DNA of 49,652 nt from CAG-791 sp045113775 (lineage in GTDB: Bacteria > Bacillota > Clostridia > Lachnospirales > Lachnospiraceae). Shown one piece after another: positions 24,903 to 32,500 of this stretch (position 1 is its first letter; each line of letters begins with the position of its first letter). The notes below the pieces were generated by a model that saw nothing but the letters and a program-made list of their open reading frames with translations, was not told the DNA's origin and did not search any database. The stretch is taken from positions 1 to 49,652 of the forward strand of contig JBGUJH010000050.1 in the NCBI GenBank assembly GCA_045113775.1, read 5' to 3'. A program made the translations under genes and the position numbers.

Positions 24903-26306
24903 ATGAGACAGGATTATCAGCTCGTGACTGTACGCGGGCTATTTGACAAGAAAGACAGATATGCAGACAAGACGGTGACTGTAGGCGGCTGGATCCGCAA
25001 CAACCGCGATTCCAAGGCTATTGGATTTATCGCGCTGGCGGACGGCTCCTGCTTCCAGAATCTCCAGCTGGTCTACAGCAAGGATCTGGAGAACTTCACC
25101 GAGATCGCGAAGATGAACGTCGGCACGGCGATCATCGCGACGGGCAAAATAGTGCTGACCCCGAACGCGAAACAGCCTTTGGAGATGCAGGTTGAAAAGA
25201 TCGAATTGGAAGGTGCTTCCACATCGGACTATCCGCTTCAGAAGAAGCGCCACAGCTTCGAGTACCTCAGAACGATCCCTCATCTTCGTCCCCGCACCAA
25301 TACCTTTGCGGCGACTTATCGCGTGCGCTCTCTGATCGCATACGCGATCCACTCCTTCTTCATGGAGAGAGGATTCGTATATGTTCACTCCCCCATTATT
25401 ACGGGCAGTGACGCGGAAGGCGCAGGCGAGATGTTCCAGGTGACAACGCTGCCTCTGGATGAACTTCCGCTCACAGAAGACGGCAAGGTCGACTACTCCC
25501 AGGACTTTTTCGGAAAGCCCACCAACCTGACGGTCAGCGGCCAGCTTGACGTCGAGACCTTTGCCTTCGCTTTCAGGGACGTCTATACCTTCGGCCCTAC
25601 TTTCCGCGCGGAGAAGTCCAATACGACCCGCCACGCGGCAGAGTTCTGGATGATCGAGCCCGAGATGGCTTTCGCGGATCTGCAGGACGACATGGAGAAC
25701 GCCGAGGCAATGCTCAAATATGTCATCCGCTATGTCCTTGCGAATGCACCCGAAGAAATGAAGTTCTTCAACCAGTTCGTGGACAAGGGCCTCATCGAGC
25801 GCCTTGAGCATGTGGTCAATTCTGAATTCGGCCATGTGACTTACACAGAGGCTATTGAGATCCTCGAGAAGAACAACAAGAACTTCGATTATAAGGTATA
25901 CTGGGGCTGCGATCTGCAGACCGAGCACGAGAGATACCTCACAGAGGAAGTATTTAAGCGCCCTGTCTTCGTAACAGATTATCCCAAGGAGATCAAGGCG
26001 TTCTATATGAAGCAGAATCCGGACGGCAAGACTGTTGCGGCGATGGACTGCCTGGTGCCCGGCATCGGCGAGATCATCGGCGGCAGTCAGCGTGAGGATG
26101 ACTTTGAGAAGCTGGAGAAGCGCATGGATGAGCTGGGACTGGACAAAGAGTCCTACCAGTTCTATCTGGACCTGCGCAAATACGGCAGTGTGCGCCATGC
26201 GGGTTACGGCCTGGGCTTCGAGCGCTGTGTCATGTACCTGACCGGCATGGGCAATATCAGAGACGTCCTGCCCTTCCCCAGAACCGTAGGAAACTGCGAA
26301 CTGTAA
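24903..26306 (+). CDS. asnS: Asparaginyl-tRNA synthetase
   Basis: This class IIb synthetase charges tRNA-Asn. The 467-residue product has an N-terminal OB fold (TVGGWIRNNRDSKAIGFIAL), motif 2 in FRAEKSNTTRHAAEFWMIEPEM read in parts, the ENAEAMLKY helix, and motif 3 in GYGLGFERCVMYLTG. It is the AsnS rather than AspS type because of the HSPIITGSDAEGAGEMF and GGSQRED segments. AAAGGAG lies 8 bases before the ATG. The presence of AsnS implies direct Asn-tRNA formation, at least in part. Confidence 0.95.
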   Translation: MRQDYQLVTVRGLFDKKDRYADKTVTVGGWIRNNRDSKAIGFIALADGSCFQNLQLVYSKDLENFTEIAKMNVGTAIIATGKIVLTPNAKQPLEMQVEKIELEGASTSDYPLQKKRHSFEYLRTIPHLRPRTNTFAATYRVRSLIAYAIHSFFMERGFVYVHSPIITGSDAEGAGEMFQVTTLPLDELPLTEDGKVDYSQDFFGKPTNLTVSGQLDVETFAFAFRDVYTFGPTFRAEKSNTTRHAAEFWMIEPEMAFADLQDDMENAEAMLKYVIRYVLANAPEEMKFFNQFVDKGLIERLEHVVNSEFGHVTYTEAIEILEKNNKNFDYKVYWGCDLQTEHERYLTEEVFKRPVFVTDYPKEIKAFYMKQNPDGKTVAAMDCLVPGIGEIIGGSQREDDFEKLEKRMDELGLDKESYQFYLDLRKYGSVRHAGYGLGFERCVMYLTGMGNIRDVLPFPRTVGNCEL

Positions 26307-26314
26307 GAGATTTG

Positions 26315-26345
26315 AAGAGGCTGTCACGCGGTGACGGCCTCTTTG
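26315..26345 (+). terminator. Terminator after asnS
   Basis: AAGAGGC-TGTCAC pairs with GTGA-CGGCCTCTT across the triloop GCG and is followed by TTGCTGT. It lies 9 bases after the asnS stop. Confidence 0.7.
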
Positions 26346-26421
26346 CTGTATTTCTGACATCTCAGACGGGAGCCTTCTGCTGAGATATACCATGCGCACG
26401 CGTGCGGAAAGGAGCATACCA

Positions 26422-27987
26422 ATGGACAGAGAATTGATCGTAGTCCTCGACTTTGGCGGCCAGTACAAGCAGCTGATCGCAAGAAGAGTCAGAGAATGCA
26501 ATGTTTATTGCGAGATCCATCCATATACAAAGACTCCCGGAGAGATCCTGGCGATGAATCCGAAGGGAATCATTCTCACAGGAGGCCCCAACAGCGTCTA
26601 CGCGGACGACTCACCGACCTGTGACCGGGCATTGTTCGAGCTCGGAATCCCTGTGCTGGGCATCTGCTACGGATCCCAGCTCATGGCCCATAAATTGGGC
26701 GGTACAGTGAAGACTGCGCCTGTAAGTGAATACGGCCACACAAAAATAGTGCTGGACGGAGCAAATTCGGGATCAAAGCTGTTAAGCGGATTGTCAGGCG
26801 GCGGTTCCGGGAGCTCGACCTGCTGGATGAGCCACACCGATTACATCGCGGATCCGCCGGAAGGATTTAAGATCACCGCGCATACAGATAACTGTCCGGT
26901 GGCAGCTATGGAAAATGCCGGAAGCAGACTCTACGCGGTGCAGTTCCATCCGGAAGTTGTGCATACGCCTTTCGGAACACAGCTCTTAAAGAACTTTGTG
27001 ATGGATATCTGTGGGTGCACCGGCAGCTGGAAGATGTCTTCCTATGTGGACACAACGGTGAAGGAACTGCGGGAGAAGATCGGGGACGGCAAAGTCCTTC
27101 TGGGACTCTCCGGAGGCGTGGATTCTTCTGTGGCGGCAGCGCTGCTCGCGAAAGCGATCGGAAAGCAGCTGACCTGCGTCTTTGTTGACCACGGACTCCT
27201 TCGAAAGGATGAGGGAGATGAGGTAGAGGCCGTATTCGGACCGAAGGGACCGTTTGAACTGAACTTTGTGCGAGTGAACGCACAGGACCGGTTCTATATC
27301 AAGCTGGCCGGCATCACGGATCCCGAGATGAAAAGAAAGATCATCGGGGCGGAGTTTATCAGTGTCTTCGAAGAGGAGGCCAGGAAAATAGGGCAGGTGG
27401 ATTTTCTCGCGCAGGGAACGATCTATCCCGACGTGGTGGAGAGCGGGACGGGAAGCGGCGGAGCCGTGATCAAATCCCATCACAACGTCGGAGGACTGCC
27501 GGAACATGTTGATTTCAAGGAGATCGTGGAACCGCTTCGGATGCTGTTCAAGGATGAGGTGAGACAGACAGGCCTTGAGCTCGGACTCCCCAGGCACCTT
27601 GTTTACAGGCAGCCTTTCCCAGGACCGGGACTGGGCGTCAGGATTGTCGGTGATATCACTGCTGAGAAGGTAAGGATCGTGCAGGAAGCGGATGCCATCT
27701 TCAGGGAGGAACTTGAAAAGGGCGGCATCGATACCGGAAAAGGGCAGTTTTTTGCCGCGCTTACCAACATGAGATCGGTCGGCGTCATGGGAGACGGGCG
27801 GACATACGACTATGCTGTGGCGCTGCGCGGTGTGCTGACCAGCGATTTCATGACGGCGGAAGCGGCCGAGATTCCGTGGAATGTGCTGCAGATCTGCATG
27901 ACACGCATCATTAATGAAGTCAAGGGCGTCAACAGAGTGCTCTATGATCTTACCAGCAAACCGCCGGGAACGATCGAGCTGGAATGA
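26422..27987 (+). CDS. guaA: GMP synthase, glutamine-hydrolysing
   Basis: GuaA converts XMP to GMP using ammonia from glutamine. The 521-residue protein contains both modules: a class I glutamine amidotransferase with Cys82 in GICYGSQ and the His176/Glu178 pair in QFHPEVVHT, and an ATP pyrophosphatase domain with SGGVDS at 230-235, followed by the dimerisation domain ending in DLTSKPPGTIELE. The ATG at 26422 has AAAGGAG upstream; an in-frame ATG 30 bases earlier has none. No guanine riboswitch was recognised in the 76 bases between the asnS terminator and the gene. Confidence 0.96.
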   Translation: MDRELIVVLDFGGQYKQLIARRVRECNVYCEIHPYTKTPGEILAMNPKGIILTGGPNSVYADDSPTCDRALFELGIPVLGICYGSQLMAHKLGGTVKTAPVSEYGHTKIVLDGANSGSKLLSGLSGGGSGSSTCWMSHTDYIADPPEGFKITAHTDNCPVAAMENAGSRLYAVQFHPEVVHTPFGTQLLKNFVMDICGCTGSWKMSSYVDTTVKELREKIGDGKVLLGLSGGVDSSVAAALLAKAIGKQLTCVFVDHGLLRKDEGDEVEAVFGPKGPFELNFVRVNAQDRFYIKLAGITDPEMKRKIIGAEFISVFEEEARKIGQVDFLAQGTIYPDVVESGTGSGGAVIKSHHNVGGLPEHVDFKEIVEPLRMLFKDEVRQTGLELGLPRHLVYRQPFPGPGLGVRIVGDITAEKVRIVQEADAIFREELEKGGIDTGKGQFFAALTNMRSVGVMGDGRTYDYAVALRGVLTSDFMTAEAAEIPWNVLQICMTRIINEVKGVNRVLYDLTSKPPGTIELE

Positions 27988-28027
27988 CACAGGGGATGGC
28001 TCGCGCTGCGAGCCTTGAACGGATACC

Positions 28028-28058
28028 AAAAAAGCCGCTGCAATTGCAGCGGCTTTTT
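28028..28058. terminator. Bidirectional terminator between guaA and the type VII operon
   Basis: AAAAAAGCCGCTGCAATTGCAGCGGCTTTTT is an almost perfect palindrome. The GC-rich 10-bp stem has a T run on each strand. It stops guaA and the minus-strand secretion operon. Confidence 0.92.
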
Positions 28059-28066
28059 CATGGCTG

Positions 28067-28318
28067 TCAGATCATTACCAGATGATCCCCGTTTCCGATT
28101 GCGTAATCGCTCAGCGTCTTGTTTTCATCCAGTAAGATATTCTGTTCCGCGCAGCAGAGCGTTTCTGAACCGGACGGGACATAGAGGTGCCGCGTCAGCT
28201 CGAAAACAGCGTCAGAAAGAAGAGGGATCAGTTCTCTGACGCAGACATGATCCGGAACATAGACCTCATATTCACTTCCAACAGAGGGGATTCTTAAAAA
28301 GATCAGAATTTTTCTCAT
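28067..28318 (-). CDS. YukD/EsaB-like ubiquitin-fold protein
   Basis: The 83-residue product has a ubiquitin-like pattern: short strands IFLRIPSVG and YEVYVPDH, a helix VRELIPLLSDAV, an ILLDENKTLSDYAIGNGD turn and a C-terminal HLVMI strand. YukD/EsaB proteins are cytoplasmic components of Bacillota type VII secretion, thought to regulate or contact the ATPase. The gene is last in a six-gene minus-strand operon led by the EssC-like ATPase. Ten bases upstream is the stop of the 98-residue gene. The assignment rests on fold pattern and context. Confidence 0.78.
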   Translation of the reverse strand: MRKILIFLRIPSVGSEYEVYVPDHVCVRELIPLLSDAVFELTRHLYVPSGSETLCCAEQNILLDENKTLSDYAIGNGDHLVMI

Positions 28319-28327
28319 AGCTTTTCT

Positions 28328-28624
28328 CTACTCATCAAATAATATGCTGCTCATTTCAGATATATCCTGAATATTGACTTCTCCTGTCTCACGGAATAAA
28401 GAGGGAAGCCGGGTCAGGAATTCCAGTCTTCTCCGGGCGCTCGAGATCAAGTCCCCGACACAGTCCCGGCTCTTTCTCAACTGACGGCTGTCACCCTCCG
28501 GAGACCGGTCGACAAGCCTGATCAGCCTTTCCAGTTCCTGCTGCAATGCGGACAGTTCCCTGATCTCAGATTCAATTAGTCTTTGGTGGCTCTCAAGGCC
28601 GGAATGGTGAATGTCGATTTTCAT
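28328..28624 (-). CDS. Small helical protein in the type VII operon, unassigned
   Basis: A 98-residue protein starting MKIDIHHSGLESHQRLIESE, mostly predicted helical (EIRELSALQQELERLIRLV, DLISSARRRLEFLTRL) with an acidic tail that ends ILFDE. It lacks a clear WXG motif. The size, the helix-turn-helix layout (turn near SPEGDSRQLRKS) and the place next to WXG100-like genes suggest an Esx-like partner or chaperone. Spacing is 9 bases on each side. No strong Shine-Dalgarno sequence precedes it, so it may be translated by coupling. Confidence 0.65.
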   Translation of the reverse strand: MKIDIHHSGLESHQRLIESEIRELSALQQELERLIRLVDRSPEGDSRQLRKSRDCVGDLISSARRRLEFLTRLPSLFRETGEVNIQDISEMSSILFDE

Positions 28625-28633
28625 AGGCTGCTT

Positions 28634-28984
28634 TTACAATTCGTCGCCGGAGTCCGCGATCAGCTTGAGCATTCCGGAGATATCTGTGATGTCAATGGTT
28701 ACTTTGGCCTTGGTCTTTTTGATCTCCTGCTGCAGGCCGGCATATGTCGCACGCAGAGTGTTGACCATGTCCTGGGCTGTCCTGACGCTGCCGATCTGTG
28801 TGTTCAGAGTTTTGGTATAGGTTACGGCGTCATCATCTTTCCAGAAATCTTTGATCTTGCCTTTCAGAGTATCCAATGTGTTCAGATGCTGTTCAAGCTG
28901 TCTGGAATAATTCTCCAAAGCGGAAATTTTCTGCTCATAATAATTCCGGCTGTAATTGAGAACGATATTAGAAGATTCAGGCAT
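28634..28984 (-). CDS. WXG100-like secreted protein, 116 residues
   Basis: The product is a helical hairpin: helix 1 (ENYSRQLEQHLNTLDTLKGKIKDF), a central W-K-D turn at FWKDDDA in place of W-X-G, and helix 2 (TYTKTLNTQIGSVRTAQDMVNTL). A tail of about 30 residues (VTIDITDISGMLKLI) follows. WXG100 proteins are small substrates or components of type VII systems and form helical dimers. AGGAGG lies upstream of the ATG. The family call is structural, from the pattern and the neighbouring ATPase. Confidence 0.7.
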   Translation of the reverse strand: MPESSNIVLNYSRNYYEQKISALENYSRQLEQHLNTLDTLKGKIKDFWKDDDAVTYTKTLNTQIGSVRTAQDMVNTLRATYAGLQQEIKKTKAKVTIDITDISGMLKLIADSGDEL

Positions 28985-29007
28985 GTCTGATTCCTCCTCT
29001 CAGTTCA

Positions 29008-29319
29008 TTATTTGATTTTCCTCTTCATTTCTTCTACGAGTTCCACACTGTCACTTACGGCTTTCTCGTAGTCGCTAAAGGACTTTTCCAGCTTTTCCTG
29101 AATACTGTCATAGGCTCTGCCAAGGTCAGTCCACTTTTCATCCAAAGTTCTTCCGAAACTCTCCACGGCTAAAAGTATCGTATCATCGCCGGCGGGATCT
29201 CTCGTGCATTCATCCGCAACCTGGCGAAGGATCAGCTTAACGGCCGCAAATTCCGCATCAACTTCGTTCTTCCATGATTTTGCCTTCCGGGCATCAAATA
29301 CTGTTCTGTCAGATGCCAT
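29008..29319 (-). CDS. WXG100-like protein, 103 residues
   Basis: Two long helices flank a turn, with EKWTDLGRAYDSIQEKL carrying the single central Trp (W-T-D). The size is right for the EsxA/WXG100 superfamily. The start has a near-perfect Shine-Dalgarno sequence (AAAGGAGGTGA) 9 bases upstream, the strongest in the operon, which suggests that it is made in much larger amounts than its neighbours, as expected of a secreted substrate. The gene lies between the 67- and 116-residue genes. Confidence 0.72.
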   Translation of the reverse strand: MASDRTVFDARKAKSWKNEVDAEFAAVKLILRQVADECTRDPAGDDTILLAVESFGRTLDEKWTDLGRAYDSIQEKLEKSFSDYEKAVSDSVELVEEMKRKIK

Positions 29320-29355
29320 TTGTTGCCGTCACCTCCTTTTCGCTGCATTGTATGA

Positions 29356-29559
29356 TCAGCGGTTCAGATCTGCCGTATCGTTCAAGGCTTTCCGAACGCG
29401 CTCAATGTGCTCGACCTCTATTTCCATCAGTTCCCGGTATGGCTTCAAAATATCTCCTTTGAGACTGAGGCCGATCTCATCCAGGTCCTGCTGCAGCAGG
29501 CGCTGAGCTTTGCGGGACCTGCTGATACACTCTAAATACTGTTTTACTATTTCTTCCAT
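29356..29559 (-). CDS. Small helical protein directly after the ATPase gene
   Basis: A 67-residue acidic helical protein (MEEIVKQYLECISRSRKAQR, then EIEVEHIERVRKALND). I do not recognise a family. It follows the ATPase gene by 15 bases and has no clear Shine-Dalgarno sequence, so coupling with the ATPase is likely. It could be a small adaptor or a chaperone-like partner of the ATPase. Confidence 0.6.
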   Translation of the reverse strand: MEEIVKQYLECISRSRKAQRLLQQDLDEIGLSLKGDILKPYRELMEIEVEHIERVRKALNDTADLNR

Positions 29560-29574
29560 TTTTTCATGTCCGGG

Positions 29575-32500
29575 TCAAAAAATAGACAGCTGTTCTTCGT
29601 CGATCTTTTCGGCCTTAAGTTCTCCGCAGGGCATCAGCAGAGCGTAACAGTCTTTTCTGTAGTACATCAGGCATCGATTGTACGGACCTTTCCCGCTGCT
29701 TTTCCCATATTCTGCAGGCAGAGGAACCAGCGGCTGCTTATCGAGTCTGCCGCCGAACAGCATTGCCATCTTTTCAGTGTTGAAATAACCGATCAGTTCA
29801 CAACCGGAGAGCTTTTTGTCATCTCCCGGATAGGCGCAGGCGATCATGTAGATCTGGTATCTGGAGGCAAGCGTGAAGTATGCCGCAAATTTATTGAGCA
29901 GTTTTTCATCTCCGTCTTCTGCCAGCCTGCACAGGTCGGCATATCCTTCCAAAAGGATGAACAGAGGCCGTACGTTCCTGCGCATGTAGTCAAAGGTCTT
30001 GTCGCGGACATCCGCGCGTTCGGGATCTATTTTGTTTTGCGCGCAGTACTCTGTGAGGACCTTGTTGCGCGTGAGGATCTCTTTCGAGAAGAGTCTGCTG
30101 AATTCTTTCAGTCCTTCTTCATCCGCGTTCAGGAAAACAGCGCCTTCGGTCAGCGATTTGTCCACAGTTTCGGCTGCATGAGGATCAAAGACACTTTCCA
30201 GGGGACGGGTGACGATCACCAGGTCCATTTCTTCCCTCTTAGCTGCAAGGAGGAAGTTTTCCAGGACCGGTATAGTCCCTTCCGGATCGCCAAAATACAG
30301 AGACAACGCTTTGAATTGTTTGAGCGGTAAGGCCACGGATTTTGCGTCCCTGAGAGAGTATCCCAGCGGGATCCGTCCTTCGGAGAAATTCGCTGCAAAT
30401 TCCGCATAGGTCTCGGTCTCTGAAACAACTGCAAGCCTTCTCGCTCTTTTGGCACCCGCAAGTTCGTCCGCGCGTTTCCGGAGCCTTTCTTTCAGCTTTT
30501 CTGAGCGCTCTTTGCCATCCGTATAAGGATAATACATGGCCGCCTGGAACTCCAGCGGCTGACCTTCGTACAGGGCCAGGCCGCGGCCGCTCCGCTCTGC
30601 GGGAGTGAAAGTACAGCGGCAGTCAAGAGCATCTCCATACTCATATCTGTCCTTCATATGTAAGGCCAGCCTGGCGGGGATCTCCTGCCGGATCCGTCCG
30701 TTCATCTCATTGAGATGATTCATGGTGATGATATACCGGATCCCGTAGGAAGCGCCGGACTTCAAATAGGTATCCAGACGAGAGTAGTACTCGTACCCTT
30801 TTTTCGAGCTCATAAAACCGGCAATATTGTCGATCACAACCAGGATCAGGGGCAGGTCGGCGTATCTCGCGGCAGCTTCGTAAGAATCCACTTCCAAATT
30901 CGCGAACAGCTGTCGTCTTTCTGTTACGATCTGATCGATCAGGTTGAAAAACGGTTTCAGCAGATCGTCATGATCTTCATTCAGCACAGCGCCGCAGTGA
31001 GGCATTGTTCGGAACAGGCTCAGCATACGGCCTGAATAATCCAGGAGATAGTAATTGAGCTTATCCGGCGCATACTTTTCGGAAAGCGTCAGCAGAAGAG
31101 TCTGCAGTAATACGGATTTTCCGCTTCCCTGATCACCGACGATCAGAAGATGCCCGCCGCGGGTAATGTCGACCGACAGCGGAAACTGATCCTGCCCGGA
31201 GGGGTCGTCGAGCATGCCTAATACGGCGGTAATACCTTCCTCTTCCATAAGGTGTCCCTGTCGCTCCGCAGTCTCCTGCAATAATTCATCGGCATCGATT
31301 TTTTCCGAAAGCGGCTCTTTCCACAAGGACCTGGGGGCGATCCCCAGCTCGGAAGCCAGCGACGACAGATACTTAACGACAGCGACCAGCTGCGAACCAT
31401 GTGTGATGCCCTTTTCTTTTTTGGGCTTTACTTCCAGAACAGTCTGGCCGATGGTATCAATGACCTGTACACTGTCATCGCGGTTTACGATCACTTCCTC
31501 CCGGGGTTCATATTCGGCGCCGCTCCAACCGGACTGCCCCAGGGCGAAGTATTCGTTGTAGCCCACCTGCAGATAGAACCGGCCTGTATCCTTCAGTTCT
31601 GCCGCATCCGGACGTCCGATCATGTCCATACTGTCCAGCTTGTCCTGGACTTTAAGGCAGACTTGGAATTTTGTGTTGCTTCGAATCTGATCATTGACGA
31701 TGCCGGACGGCTTCTGTGTCGCAAGAATAAGGTGAATGCCCAGACTTCGGCCGATACGGGCCGCGCTGATCAGCTGATCCATGAATTCCGGCTGCTGCGT
31801 TTTCAGCTCCGCGAACTCATCAGATATAATAAACAGATGAGGGATCGGTTCCTCTACTACGCCGTTCCGTACGAGCCGCTGATAGGTGTAGATATCCATG
31901 GTCCCTTCACCGGAAAGACTCTTGGCTTCGTTAAAGACACGCTGCCTGCGCTTTAATTCGCTTTCAATGGACACCAGGGAGCGCTGGATGGAAGAACCGT
32001 CCAGATTCGTGATGGTACCCATCAGATGAGGAAGCCGGATTCCCCGGGCGGGATCATTAAAAGCGCCCGCGAGTCCGCCGCCCTTGTAGTCGATCAGGAC
32101 AAAAGATACTTCGTCCGGATGGTAGAGTATTGCCATAGAGAGAATATATGTGATCAGGAACTCACTCTTACCGGATCCGGTCATGCCTGCCACCAGGCCG
32201 TGGGGACCCTGGAATTTCTGGTGCAGGTCCAGCTGGAAGAGCGTACCGTCGGCAGCAACGCCGACAGGCGCTGCCAGTGACTTGATGGGATTGCTGTTAT
32301 TCCACCGGTCCGCAGCATTGAGGTGCTCAACTTTTCCCACGCCGAACATTTCCAGAAAAGATAGTGTTTTCGGAAATGAAAAGGATTGTGAGATCAGTTT
32401 GAGGCTGGTATTCGCCAAAATGCGCATGCTTTCGCGCGCCAGTTCTTCATCAAAGCTGTCTGCCCGGAAGGGAAGGTCGCTTTTGTCAGGCTGACGAAGG

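Noticed and set aside
24939..26501. 520-codon open frame on the minus strand opposite asnS
   Set aside because: It is a shadow of asnS and extends across its terminator into guaA, with no recognisable domain.
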